DNA from: Atriophallophorus winterbourni
Lineage: Eukaryota > Platyhelminthes > Trematoda > Plagiorchiida > Microphallidae
Reading direction: 5' to 3'
Assembly (NCBI GenBank): GCA_013407085.1
Contig: JACCGJ010001914.1
Coordinates: 62,001 to 126,000 of the forward strand
DNA length: 64,000 bases
Part shown: one piece after another, positions 9,262-21,374 of the stretch
Layout of the letters: each line of letters starts with the position of its first letter
Position numbering within the stretch: position 1 is the first letter of the stretch
Notes under the pieces: generated by a model
Databases searched by the model: none
What the model saw: the letters and a program-made list of their open reading frames with translations, nothing else
Told to the model about the DNA's origin: nothing
Position numbers and translations under genes: made by a program

Positions 9262-10199
9262 TCCGACTTCCGATGCCTTCTCACACACTACATCGAAGCG
9301 TGCTTGTCTTGTAACTCAACCAGATACTTAGAAGTTCTAACCCAGTTTTAATTTACATTTGAATCGCTAGATAACTGAAGGGAAGATTTTGAAGTCTGCA
9401 AGAGTAAACCCCAGTCTACACGCCTAAAATTGCGTTTAGGACGAGAGAAAGGTTTGCGAAAACGCAATATCGCTTCGAAGCTTATGCTTACGTGATCACT
9501 TTTGCCGAGCGGCGGTAGGTACTTCAAATGACTAATGGCTTCTAGCTGGGACGACAATACCAAGTCAAGAGTGGATGGAGTGCATCCATGGCGAAACCTT
9601 TTAGGATCATTGACATGTTGGTGCAGCGCATGATTATGGAGCCATTCGAGAAAGGTGTCGGATTGCTGGGTGACTAGACCAGTGGGGACAGGCCAATCTA
9701 TGGGTGGGAGGTTGAAATCACCCAAGATAGGTACACTGTGAGCTGAGTGAAACAAACCGCCGAGTGTCTCAATAACCTGTGTAAACTCCTGAATGGATGC
9801 ACTGGGAGTGACGTAGACACAAGCAATTGCGAGCGATGACTTGTAGCAAGTCAGGATACTCGTAACAACTTGGACGTTTTCAATGGCTAGAGATATCCCT
9901 GTACCCATGTTGTGCAAACCATACTCCAAGAGCAGTGCAACGCCACCGCCTCTCCTATCGCCCGGCCTATCGCATCTTATGACGAGATACTGTTCACTGA
10001 TGTTTACCGGCACCTCATCAATCGCAGACAGCCAGGTCTCAGAAAGCGCAATAACCCTTGGGTGTAACTGAGCCACGCAGAGAGAAAGTTCAGCCCACTT
10101 ATTCCTGATGCCGCATACATTTGCATACAATACTTGGGCACTGGTTATTCGTGCTTGTGAAACTAGTCCTGTTTGGCCCTCGGTCGAAGCACCCGAGGG
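9262..10199 (-). pseudogene. Family A ORF2, endonuclease half (A2)
   Basis: Minus-strand open frame with PSGASTEGQTGLVS, LYANVCGIRNKWAELSL, IALSETWLS, GGGVALLLEYG, ILGDFNLPPIDW, LDLVLSSQ and GKSDHVSISFE, matching A1 throughout. It ends near 9350 at SDSNVN followed by a stop; A1-like sequence continues untranslated to the B2 junction near 9262. The first 27 nt at its 5' edge (hairpin and flank, 10173-10199) are identical to A1. Upstream of 10199 I see no similarity to A1 ORF1, so the copy is probably 5'-truncated, or fused to a divergent ORF1 end that keeps PRVLRPRA and a stop. Confidence 0.8.
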
Positions 10200-10680
10200 T
10201 CGATGCTCTGACACTTTTGGTAAAATTTATGCTGAATCTTCTCCGATTTATGCCATTCTAAGATTTCGGTGTTACTGTCGTCTAGAGCCATCGAAATTCA
10301 TACTTTTAAAGCTTGTCATCTGATCTACAGCAAAGTTACCGTTTCGACGTTAATATCTCAGTAGGCTCAAAGTTTTCCCACGGATAACTATCCATCGCTC
10401 TTGCAATCATTGATAATATTGCAAATGGAGATACATATTTTGATACCTGATTCGGTGTTCTATGTTGTTATTTGACATAAATATCGTGGATTATTCGCGA
10501 AATATCGAAATCACTTGTTCAAACGCAGGTCTAGCTAACAGTCTCACAAATGTCATTCCTTCAAACAGCCGGCCCAATTAAAGCTACTAACATGTGTAAC
10601 CGCGTTACAAGATCCAACGTACAAACAAATAAATCGGTCAATCGTGCAATGACTGCAAGGATTGTTCACTCGAAAGCGAA
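10200..10680. other. No recognised gene
   Basis: 480 bp of AT-rich sequence upstream of A2. A short minus-strand open stretch (about 10199-10310) runs into the ORF1 reading frame of A2, but it shows no clear similarity to the A1 ORF1 protein. Nothing else was recognised. Confidence 0.4.
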
Positions 10681-12700
10681 ATAGAGGCAACATGACCCTG
10701 CGTCACGTGCCGGGATCCAGTAAGCAGTGATATTTCTTCGATTAAATGTAATTATTGTGTGAAGTACAAATGCACGTGACTTGTGATGAGACTTTGACTG
10801 AGGTGTTTATATGGCCTGTGAGCGATTATGACTATCTATCTGTTTGTTGTTATTCTAAAGCCTATGGCAATTCAAATATAAATGGCAATCTCAGTATTAT
10901 AAATTCATATGTTAGCGAAGAGCCTAATACAATATACAGTAGATTGTCGCAACTGGAAGAGGAGATTGCAGAAGTGAAGAATTATATACAACCATTAATC
11001 AAGCCTTTTGTATTTAAATAGAACTAACAAATATTTTCAACTTTAACAAAATCTTACCATGCTCCTAAAAAGGTTAAATTTGTGAAACATGACACCAGAA
11101 ATGCTTTAAAATCGCATTATGGCCGAAACCATTCACTTCGAGCGCAGTATTGAACAAAGTTGCATCGAAATTTTTTTAGCTTAATTATATCTACACCAAC
11201 GTGACGGAGGTAACCCGGACGTCATTCTCGAATAGACATCAGCATGACTTGACCGAATGTTTGAAACTGTGTAGCTGAATGAAACTAAAAGCCATCCATC
11301 CGGTTTCGTTGATTCGTTTGGGTCCTCCCTTCAATACGCTACAACAAGTTAAGCCGAGGGTGCTCAAGTTATTAGTGCAAAACAAGAAGGAGTTAGACGA
11401 TACGCTTTTTTTCATAGATTTATCATAGATGATATGCAGATAAAAAGCTATGATTTACAAGACCCACAAAAATTTACATCGAGTCGGATGGTAAAAATAT
11501 TAAAATATTGTTAGAATATTGTCAAACTTGAAAAACATACTTTTTATGTGGATATCTAATGATTTCTTGGAAACGTCAATGGAACCGCAAGGAAAATATG
11601 GCGCGTGTATTTGTTGATGTACCCTGGTCAAAGCTTGTGAAATCACCATTGAAAGCGGGTTGAAACAAACTAAACGATCTCAATAAGCACACTCTTATAC
11701 ACTTAAATGTTCCAGAATCTACCACTGGTTTGAATTGTATAAAGCCAACGACGATATACAACAGTTGAGATTAATTACTAATGCTATATAAACTAGGAAT
11801 GCAGCAGTTATCGATACTTTCAAAATTCCGAATAAATCGAATTACGAAATCAATGGTCCACGGCCACTAGAACTGAAATTACATTTTGATCCTAACTAAA
11901 ATAAACATCGTACTTATGAATTGGAACCACCATTGATACAAACTTCCACGAATGATCAAAATAATCAGTTGACATTCGAAAACCGACGCTTCTGTGGAAA
12001 TTGCCGAATCTCTTGGTACCGAGCAGTATGATGCCGGGGATCGTGATCCGAAAAACGGAAGTCGACAGGCTCTATTGGATTTGGCTATGTAATGTAAGCA
12101 TTAACACAAGCACCGTCATCTTTGGAAAATATTGAACTCATTTACTCAATTATTCATCAACCAACACTTTTATCAATATTAAACATTAAACGATTGTACA
12201 TAAACTGTGATGAATTGAACTGTATTGAATGGAAATGAATAATCAACTAAAGAATGGAAGTGAGAAAAAACCACGCTCACTCGAATTACACAGTATGTAT
12301 TGAATAATGTAGGTTTGACAACGAGAACTTGAATAACAGCATCATTGATTATTATTGGATGAATGATGATGAATGGTTGAATAACGCGATTCCGCGGTAA
12401 ATTATTTTCATCATTCATTCTACAAAATATGTAACGAAACTCCTTTAGTGAGTCACATCTCAAGCAGCATTCTCTTCAGAGTCACAAACCCACCGTATAT
12501 ACTCGATCTTGTTCTGACGAGCGAAGCAAATGTCTTCGAAGATACTCACTACGAAGCACTATTCAGAAACAGTGATCATGTATTCATTGATTTTGACTAT
12601 ATATCTGAAGCAAGAAGAGCTATTGATGCATAGAAAGTAAACAGAAAAAATATACGGTAGATTACTCACTATGATATTCCAAGGAAGGAAACGTTCCAAT
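10680..12700 (+). pseudogene. Decayed family B-like LINE remnant (E)
   Basis: Order and frames follow family B. Near 10745-10800 there is a broken Cys-rich finger (CNYC, then CDETLTEV). A heptad-like LSQLEEEIAEVKNYI follows at about 10945-10990. Around 11820-11890 FKIPNKSNYEINGPRPLELK matches the B1 ORF1 RRM-like end (FRIPKSTNYKGIGPKPLKI). At 12448-12630 an endonuclease C-terminal piece (ILDLVLTSEANVFEDTHYEA, then SDHVFIDFDY) matches B1. Many stops and frame changes separate the pieces, and the endonuclease N-terminus and RT are missing. An old 3'-incomplete copy. Confidence 0.6.
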
Positions 12701-12714
12701 GTGTTGGATTAAAT

Positions 12715-12965
12715 ACAAGTCATTCAGTTGCCGGTGGTCTCAAAAGCGCCCACCGCTACCAAAGATGGTTATTCATACTTTGGTATCCTCATTGTATACA
12801 ATGTTACGTCAGGTATATTCCAAGCCGCCCTCCGGTCCTAGGAATTTGTAGCTGCGAGTAGGAAAAATGGAAAGGGTTTCTCTTCAGCAAGCCGGTGAGA
12901 AGCAAACAAGGGAACATTCGAGCGTACATTTAAAACGTGACATTTAAAATGTGACATTATATAAT
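12715..12965 (-). repeat. SINE-like dispersed repeat S, copy 2
   Basis: The reverse complement matches copy 1 (4316-4568) in order: TCTCACCG, GAAGAGAAA, TTCCTAGGACC, GAGGATACCAAAG, a GGTAGCGGTGGGCGCTT block, and CAACTGAA at the 3' edge. It is more diverged than copy 1 and its pentamer tail has decayed. Having two dispersed copies supports calling this a repeat family. Confidence 0.45.
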
Positions 12966-13009
12966 AAGATTTTGGTGCAGTTGCTTCAATCAAGATAAAA
13001 AACTTTATA

Positions 13010-15860
13010 AATTTGAAATGAAAAACACTTTCATGCTAATTCTATTTACAGGCGACCTGCATATTCACGGGAAGTTATCAGGGAAAAGCTCGTGCCACAA
13101 GGCAGCAAATCCCGTTTGAACGCACCTACTGATATGCAAGCGATTAGTTTCTCAGGCAGCTTATGCCAGAAGCTTGCAACTCTTTCACTGAAGAGGTGTT
13201 GCTTAAGATTCAGACGATTATGAATTTTTGCGAGCTTCAATGTAAGCTCTTTAGTTGAAGTGTTGATCGCTCGAAAGAACAGGATTTGACAACCCTCGTC
13301 GCCTAAGGCTGTCAGGACTTTAAATGTTTCTGTCAGGCCATCACGTAGACGCCAACGCCGAAATGAAAAGAGACTTGAGGAAATTAGTCGTTCCTCGTAG
13401 ATTTTCCCAGACATACCTTCAACCATTTTCGTAGCCCGACGCTGGACCACCTAAAGCAGTACTATGTCTTTTCGCAAGAAATGGCATTTGGCTTGCATGC
13501 CGTATCCTAAATGCTGCCTGATAGTCGCTGTATATAAGTGAATAAACACTTTCGGCGTTCTACGTGGCAGAACAGACGTTCTCCTAAAGATTTCTACTCT
13601 AGATTATTGTGAATCTGATGCACTGCCCATATGATGTCCGCTGTTACGACTCTACCTAAATTCTTAACCCTATGAATTGATTTAAAATCGACCTTACTGC
13701 TATTTGTACATACTGTAATTTTGTCGACTGCTGCAGACAACAGATTACATTTACTATAGTTCAGAGGAATTTCCCAATCCAATGACCGTTTTATGATCTA
13801 TTTAGTATCTATCAACAAATTACAGTAATCATTAGATCCGGTGAATTTGCCATTATCTGCAAACATACAACGGGGACATGACAACTGCGATACCAGATCA
13901 TCAATGAAGATGAGGAAGATTATTTGCCTAGTACTGAACCTTTTGTGGACCCGCTGGTAACTTTTGCAAATTCAGTGGTAGTATCGCCCACATGGACATG
14001 AAAGGATCTATCACCTAGAAAACTGGTTATCCAGTCGTGAAGCTTGCCAAATACTCCTTCAGCTGCGAGCTTCATCCCAAGGAACCTATGATTCGCCGAG
14101 TCGAAGGGCTTACTGAAGTCTAAGTAAATTACCACTACCCGTCTGCATTCATCAAATGTCTCAGAAACTCTATCTAAAAAGCATAGAAAATTGGAAGATT
14201 CGTTTAAGAGAACCATGTCGAACCGTGCTTAATGAGGAAATATGCACGAAGTAGCCGCACAACCGATCCCTGATACGTCTCTCCAAGGCTTTATATATAA
14301 CAATAGTCAAGCTAACCGGCCGGAATTTTTTTAACAATGTTTGCGCAACCTTCCTTTGAAATAGTAACGACGATGGCTTTCTTCCAGTCATTTGGTAGGA
14401 TGCCGTTGTAGAGTGATTCGTTGTATAACCTCAAAAGAAGCTCTGCTAGTACATTAGATATTTCATTTACAATTTCCGGATGCACATCGTCAGGTCTGGC
14501 TGATTTGTTTCCGTCTAGATTCTTTAGGACCTGAGCGACATCTCCCGTTTAAAATCTTCCTCGTTTAGAGAGATACTCATTTGTGGTCTAATAATTGGGT
14601 TTGAGTGAATCGCATCACCGCCATCCATCCTATGTACACTTTGAAAAAAATCCAGCATATCTGCTGCGTTGTTGGTGTCAGAATGGGCTTTCTTGCCATT
14701 GTCTAATATTAGGGTGATTATGTGCTTCCTCGACTTACAGTAAGACTAAATATTACAAAAATACTTCTTAGGTTTTTCTAGCAGAGTTCGCCAGGTGCGT
14801 TTCGTAGCTTCGCCTTCACTGTAGGTTGTTGTTTCTCGAAGCCTGATGGAAAGACCAATTTCTATAGATAGGTAATGCTGTGTATCTCCAACATCGTCGG
14901 TCGCGCCTAATAATGTTGTGTTGCACGATAGGAGTCCACCAAGATGGATTGTACAGGTCGAATAGCACAGTAAATTTCTTGTAAACGTTCGAGATTGCGC
15001 TCAAACACTGAACCTTTACTTACGATGTCATTGGTTTCAGAGAACCAGTCACATCGCGAAGCGGTCCACCGAACACAATTCCAGTCAACTCGATTCATAT
15101 AACGCCATTATTTGACTGGTGGCTTATAAAAGCAGAGAATAGCCTGGAGTATTATGGTGATAGTTTCACTTTTCCCAAAAGGTGAATCGTAAGAGAGATT
15201 TTGAACATCTTTAGGACATTTAGACAAACGTAAATCCAGTGTAGATGGTGAATACACATCTCTATACCTAGTTACTTCACTTACGGTGTGATGAAGCGCA
15301 CTGCAATGCAGTCAATCGAGATATACTTCGGAAATTCTATCAGAGGTCGTCTGCGTGTCCCAGTCAATACGCAGTAGGTAAAAATGACCTATTATATTGA
15401 CTCGTGGGGCTGTTCTGAGTAACCTAGTAAGAAGTTTCCTAAGTTCCTTGTCCAACTTCTCAGACGTGCCGGGTGACTTGTATGAGCTGCTTAACGGAAA
15501 AGAGAGCTTACCGTCAGTGAAGATGGCCGAGATTATCTAGATGCCAAATTTGCCATTTGATGCCAAAGTCTTCGTAGTTATTACCATGCTGTGGGAGTAT
15601 TATAACTCCTCATCCGCGTCCACCGTCTAGTCTATATGATCTGGGGGGTGTATATTACGAAAGATGATTAATGGGAATAGTGTATTTATCTGGAAACCAG
15701 GTCTCTGAAACACCTATGATTCTAGATTTACTTTTGGAGATTTTTCTGCATTAAATCAAGCCATTTACTAGGCACGCTGCAAGCATTTGTGTATTGTATG
15801 CTCACAGCACTTGAGCATTCTTGATTGAAATATCCGCTGTTGCGGAGTTAATCCATAGGT
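13010..15860 (-). pseudogene. Decayed CR1-like LINE ORF2, family D (D1)
   Basis: Related to family A. Reading on the minus strand: a possible endonuclease start near 15805 (QYTNACSVPSKWLDL), scattered endonuclease fragments to about 15100, then RT pieces. These are an NYRPVS-like block near 14310, LDFSKPFDSANHRFLGMKLAAEG at about 14060-14130, VTSGSTKGSVLGK near 13920, and a 134-residue C-terminal open frame (13046-13450) with QRRATKMVEGMSGK and FWHKLPEKL. Multiple stops and frameshifts break it throughout. A fragment of the same family lies at 63455-63870 (shared FRAIN.ST.. and tail sequence). Confidence 0.7.
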
Positions 15861-16830
15861 GTTTCTCGGGGTTTCCCCCGGTTTTGCTTCGTTTCCACCT
15901 AAACACTGCAATACAGAATATGTTGCAGAAGCGGGACGTTTATTTCTGGCAACAATCTATACAAGCCATTGGTATTGGTATGTATTTGGTAGCCTTCTAA
16001 AAGAAAGAACACTCTGTCACTCTGATTTTTTTAATTCCACCAGGATTGGCCTTACTCGATTTCCTTTTTTACACAGACCGATTCCGTGAACCTGAACTAA
16101 CAGAAGCTTGAGGTCTGCTAAACGCAATAGATTCAGAGCACATAGGCGATCTAAGCTGTGTCCTTATTTAGCCTCCTGTATAAATGGCTCTTGTTAGTTT
16201 AGGATCAGAATATTTCTGGTCCTAGTTTTCATTTTTCTCAGAAACGGCTCCTTTTCGCAACTTTAGCAATTCACTGCTGATTAAAGTTAATTGCTAGTTA
16301 ATTGTAGCTATATTGCTGAAACGCGGCTCGGTTTCCTTACTTGTAGTTGAGCATGCTCCAGTTTGAACTCGCTGGCTATTCTTCTTACGGTGTCTAACGA
16401 CTGATTTTTCATTTTCTCCTATTGGTTTCTGATGCTTTATGTACAACAGTCGTGTTAGGCATTATTGGTTCGGGCGATGCGCATAAGATATCTGTTTGGG
16501 TACCTGCAGTGTCCCGAGTCACTGGAAAACTTTCTTACGATGATCCTTCTTCGCAACTTCTTAGCATTCTATGCAAACACATTCGAACCATTTATTGGCT
16601 GCATGCACGGTATAATAGCCCTTTGATTTACCCGAACACTTTTGTTGAGCCGATCACATGCAGATACAGAATTCGATCTGTTTGACTACATGCTAACCAC
16701 AGCCAGCCTTAAGCCATGGTAAAGTAATGAGCCATAATGTAGATATATAGAATACAGATATTTATATTTAAGTAACGAACAGAATATATATTGCAAGTTC
16801 ACAGAAAAGCAACAATTCTTAATATTTAAT
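15861..16830. other. No recognised gene
   Basis: Possibly the decayed ORF1 region of D1 on the minus strand, since it lies just upstream of the D1 endonuclease. I found no zinc finger or other motif to support that. A 5-bp GC hairpin with a 4-nt loop sits at 15867-15880 beside the D1 ORF2 start. Confidence 0.35.
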
Positions 16831-16834
16831 CGGA

Positions 16835-17790
16835 GTGTGGGAAATACAATCAAGTTAAAGGTACCGCGCTTCTCAATACAGAATTATTCGACTGGTAGAA
16901 TCATCAGGGTTAGAGTTGATGGGGCACTATCCAGCCCAGTAGAAAATACATGTGGTGTAACTCAAGGCTCAGTCTTGGGTAAAAGACTCTTTCCGGTGTA
17001 CGCAAAAGATATACCGAAAATCGTACGCAGTGTACTTAATTAATTTTCGGATGACAATTACGTTTGGACTTGGTCCTCACAATTCTACGTCCGAAAATGA
17101 CAAATGTTAAACGTTGGTTAAACCTTCTAATTCACATACTTTCTGGGATATCAGCAGCTTTTTTTGTGTTTTAGAAAAGAAGGACATGTGTGTGTGGGAA
17201 TTAGCAGTAAATTAAAGACTTCGTGACGGTGCTCTATGGTAAACAAAATGTCTTACCAAAACGTATCACTGCTCAGAATGATCTTCAGTAGTTTCACAAA
17301 CCACGTACTTCCACCGTTAATGAACTCCTGTATCCGGCCAACAATGATGTACGCTGTTCCAGCTTGGTCTCAATGGTTACTAATTGACATGGCCTATTGC
17401 TGCAATGCGTATACCACCGCAAAAAAAACTATTGACCGGATTATGCAAGAGGCCTTATAAGGAAATTATAGCATCTCGGAACCTATTTCACTTTTGGTAC
17501 AGCTGTGTCAGGGTTGATTTAATCCCGCTAAATAACATACTGAATTCAGCGAATCGTTCTTTTGAACACGTGTTCAATCAGCCTGAAGCATGTGGCAGCA
17601 GATCTAATTGGAAGAAGTTATTAATTCCACAGTGTATATTACACTTTTGTAATTTCTTTGCTGTCCGGGTTAGTTTTATGTGGAACTCTTTGCTCTTAGA
17701 TATCATTTTTGCATTAGGCATTAACATATTCAACGGAGAACTTGGCAAGTTTATGTTTACAATATCCAACCGCGCACTTCAAAATATAAG
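16835..17790 (+). pseudogene. Decayed family B-like RT remnant (F)
   Basis: Near 16890-17040, IRVRVDGALSSPVENTCGVTQGSVLGKRLFPVYAKDIP matches the B core (QVRVDGALSKP, SGVPQGSVLGP, YANDIP). The adjoining FADD motif is damaged to FSDD. The C-terminal thumb follows at 17236-17790 in shifting frames: RPTMMYAVPAWSQW, then YKEIIASRNLFHFWY, then FAVRVSFMWNSL, matching RPAMEYAVQAWSPW and VRVSFTWNTL in B2. No endonuclease is present. A 5'-truncated, old copy. Confidence 0.65.
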
Positions 17791-17869
17791 CTGACTTTCC
17801 ATATTGACCAAGCGTCTTTGTTGTTTCAATGCATTTTCCTTATTTTTAATCTACGTTTATTATAAAATA

Positions 17870-18960
17870 CGTGAATTTTAAACCATCAAAACTATAAATT
17901 ACTTTGAACTTCGAATCAGGGCTTCGCTTAACCACTTTCATGATCTTAAATGGTTCGATTAAATCACCACTCAAAGAGCGGCGCCTAAGGAAGAACAGAT
18001 CTAATGGCTTCAGGCGTGCAACGTATGCTCTCCCTCGCTGACCTTTAATCATACGTGTTATGAGACGCTGTACCCTTTCAAGTCGAAAGATGTCTTTCTT
18101 GTAGCATAAGCACCTCTCTAAGTACAATATTCTAGTAGAGGCTAAATTAATAACTTTAATATTCATAAGCATATTACAGCTAGAAGCAACAATCGTCTGC
18201 ATTCTTGGTGTGGTTTACAATTTCACCACCATACTCGGATGCACACAACGCAAAAGTCTTGAGAGCAATTTGATACGTTAGAAACAGTAATATTTTCAAT
18301 TGCTGGTTATGCAAGACTTCAAACTTTATCAACTAAATCATCCACGAAATCGATACTGTAAAATGTTTGCGAACTTTTCTAACACATCTCCGAGTATATT
18401 CATGTTTTCGAATATACTGGCGAAATGGTGTGTGATTAATGGGTCGATAATTGGTAACCGTTTGTAGTGATCCGGACTTGTGCCTAGGGATAACAAATCA
18501 ATGTTTCCATTCTAAGGGGAAGGATCCTGTTTTGATTGATGCACGGGAAAGTTTATGTAGCAATAAGAAGAGGTCTCCAGATCCCATTTTGCATATTTCT
18601 GGTACGAAAATCCTTTTCGTCAGGTTTGTATGAAATAGAATCAGTGAGTTTATTCGTACTAGTTTCCAACTTAACGCATGATGAGTGTGTAATAACATCT
18701 GGATAAATATTCTTTATATAAGACGCACTGAAAAATACAAAAAATTCTCACAAACAACAAATGTCTCGTTTATTACTGTGCGCTCATTAACAGATGGATT
18801 TTGTTTAATGATGAAGCATATGCTATCTACATTTCCCTATGTTCTACAGTTGATCAGTTTAAATAATACATTCTGCTTTTCACTGGAGTTCAGTATTGTA
18901 CACTCATCAGGAATAAGTTTGTGGTTTAAGATTTGCACTAGCGTGTTAGAAAATTGATAC
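17870..18960 (-). pseudogene. Decayed CR1-like RT remnant, family A-related
   Basis: At 17920-18150 on the minus strand, YKKDIFRLERVQRLITRMIKGQRG followed by RLKPLDLFFLRRRSLSGDLIEPFKI matches the A1 C-terminus (YKKDIVQLESVQRL, IEGQRGK, GDLIETFKI). Further upstream, near 18300-18640, weaker pieces follow the expected order: TGSFPLEWKH near 18510 (A1 has VVPSEWKE) and FVDDLVDK near 18320 (FIDDL). Only the first part is convincing; the rest relies on order and short matches. Confidence 0.5.
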
Positions 18961-19500
18961 GCGCGCAGAAGAGATGTCATGCGTATTAGGATCACATGAT
19001 ACTATGTAAGCGATAAGCTTTTCTATCTTTTAAGCATTACACTTTTTGGGGCGTCTAGCATGTCTAGTATTAGATGTTTCTAATAATACTACATATAATA
19101 ATTCTATCTATGAAGATAACACTAGACTATTTGAGTAAGTATTGTATTGCAAACTATATTCATAAATCTCAATGAAAATTAATGACGTCTGTAAGCAGAC
19201 TACTTTGAGCCTCAAAACACTGTTTTACACTCACTTAAATTTGGCTTGAAACGCACTGTATCAAATTATCGCATAATTAACCACACAGCAATTCTATCTT
19301 GATCACTAGAAAAAAAGCTATTTTAAATCCCTTATATCCAAAATAAAAACTGGAATACCTCGACTCTCTCACTAATTTCATTGAAGTAGATTTGGCAGTT
19401 GTAATTGTTTTCCTAGGTATAGCTAAGCCTTTTTATACCGTTCCTCATACATTATTATTATTATCGAAACACAAATCATATGGCATAAGATTTATTCTTC
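18961..19500. other. No recognised gene
   Basis: AT-rich sequence. I see no open frame or repeat I can name. Confidence 0.4.
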
Positions 19501-19509
19501 TTTCTCCGA

Positions 19510-20560
19510 CTAACATCATTTATTCCTGATCGCAGATACTCTGTTGAAATCAATGGCCGCATATCTCGTAACTTGCCGATTTCAAGTTGGGTAATTCAAG
19601 ATAGCTTATTAGTTCCATTAATATTTCTTTTATTTATGAATAACGTACATTCTCTTATTTCTCATAATAAACTCTTCTCATTTGCTGATGACATGATAAT
19701 CGTTATCACAGACTCGATCGTAATCTCATCTCATTCTTTAGAATAATGTCAACGGATAATATAGATATAAGTTCGAATCTTCCTATACAGCATGAATAAA
19801 TATAACTTGAGAAAGAGTGAAAAAACTTCAAATTACCAAGGTTGCATACTAAAGCATGGGTCAATTTGTACTTGACTTAATATGCTAAACTGTGGAATCT
19901 CATTCCGAAATATATAAAACTTTTCGGTACAATCGACGTCAAGGGACAAAACGCGGACGAGTCACCGTTAAATCAAATGTTCATTTCTGACCTACATTCA
20001 CATTTGTTTTTCGTTTACCTTATCTGACCCGCTTGTTTCCGGAGCCAATCTGTACTTTTTTATATTAATTTTGTTGTTGTCCCATGAATACAAACTGTGT
20101 ACACGGCCAATACATATTGGAAATTGATGTTCTACTCAAACGTTCCATTCCGTCTTTATTCTGTTTTATTCACTTGTTAAAAAACGCACCGATTGATGGA
20201 ACGCAACTAATGTTTCTACTAATCTATCTCCTAAACATAACAACATTCCATTTTATGAAACCTTTCCGAAAATTATTTGAAGAAAGTCAAGATTTGAATC
20301 ATTTTACAATTCCTGAAAATTCGCCGGTTGTCATTCTACGCCTCCGTTCTCTCTCCATCCCGCCCAATGTAATTTAATTCTTTGTTTATCTTGCATCGTT
20401 CCACACCTCCTATACGCATACCCCGTAATTTTTCCTGGCATCCTGGAAAAGTATTTGTTGCTGATCAGAAGATGTATTAAGATTATATCAAGATTTAACT
20501 GTCGCCGCGGATTTAATTCGAGACAATATTGTCGATCGTCATTTTCGTGAATGCAACAGA
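19510..20560 (+). pseudogene. Decayed family B-like RT remnant
   Basis: Near 19535-19715, RRYSVEINGRISRNLPISSWVIQDSLLVPLIFL followed by FADDMIIVI lines up with B2 (RSAQVRVDGALSKP, SGVPQGSVLGPILFL, FADDIKLW) in the same spacing. About 0.9 kb later, near 20495, SRFNCRRGF resembles the C-terminal SRLNCRRY of family B. The sequence between is unrecognisable. The first block is convincing; the C-terminal match is short. Confidence 0.45.
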
Positions 20561-20900
20561 TTGATCAAGAACGTTTTTTCTGATAATTCACATCCACTGA
20601 ACAAGACTATTGTTGCCTGCAAATCGTTCTTCTTAAATCAAAGAAAATATTTTATTCCCTATTCAAAGCTGAAGATGCACCTGACGATTTGATAACTGAT
20701 TTTTATATCTCCTCCTCAATTTTGAAACTTTATTTTCTAATTTCATTTGTATGTATGTCTAAGCTTGTTAACCTGAATTTATTTTGGCTCAAGTACAGAT
20801 TTAATTGTGAGACATTTTTAAAACTTTTGTAACGTCTCACATTAAAAAAATTAAAAATCGCATAAATATACATTTATTTCCAATCAATAAATTAGCATCC
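20561..20900. other. No recognised gene
   Basis: AT-rich stretch before B1. The exact 5' end of B1 cannot be set from one copy, so part of this may be its 5' UTR. Confidence 0.35.
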
Positions 20901-21374
20901 ACTTGAATCTTGACGTGCCGTGCGGTTGGATTAATTTTGACCTCCGATATTTCTGGATATAGCTTTCTTGGTTTTCATCCGATCGGTTTGATTTTTGGAT
21001 ATCTTTCTGAAAGCTTGCTACGTCGGATCTATTCATACAAGAATCATCCATCTGCGACGTGTCGTTCTTTGTGTACGTCAACCGTGGATTTTTCTACAGT
21101 TTGTTCGTTTATTGGAATAGCTTTTGTGTTTCTGCTGTTCGATTACCCCATTGGTGTTTATCACTGTCGGAAACTACTCGGAGAAATACACAACGTGATA
21201 TCAAATTCACGCCAAAAATCTCAAACGGAATCTGGCAAATTAGCAGCTAAATCGAGTGACGAAATTTTCCAACAACCCGTCATTTTCCGTCAACTCCGCC
21301 CAATACCACACAAACCAACCGCAGCCGTATCGATTTTTGTGTTCTGATTTGTACTTTTGGTTGACCCCGTTAAC

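Larger units (their letters stand above)
4569..10199 (-). mobile_element. CR1-like family A copy A2, split by insertion of B2
   Basis: On the minus strand, the family A endonuclease (10199 down to 9262) stops abruptly. About 3.04 kb of a different LINE follows, and family A resumes at 6219 at exactly the next residues (RPPWW in A1). The two halves therefore form one element with B2 nested inside it. The 3' end is missing: homology to A1 stops after GGDLI near 4569, where the (CTGAA)n tail of the SINE-like repeat abuts. The 5' homology to A1 stops at 10199, the outer base of the ORF1/ORF2 hairpin. A2 lies tail to tail with A1. Confidence 0.85.

Noticed and set aside
20084..20377. 97-codon plus-strand open frame
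   Set aside because: It has no motif and lies inside a decayed LINE remnant.
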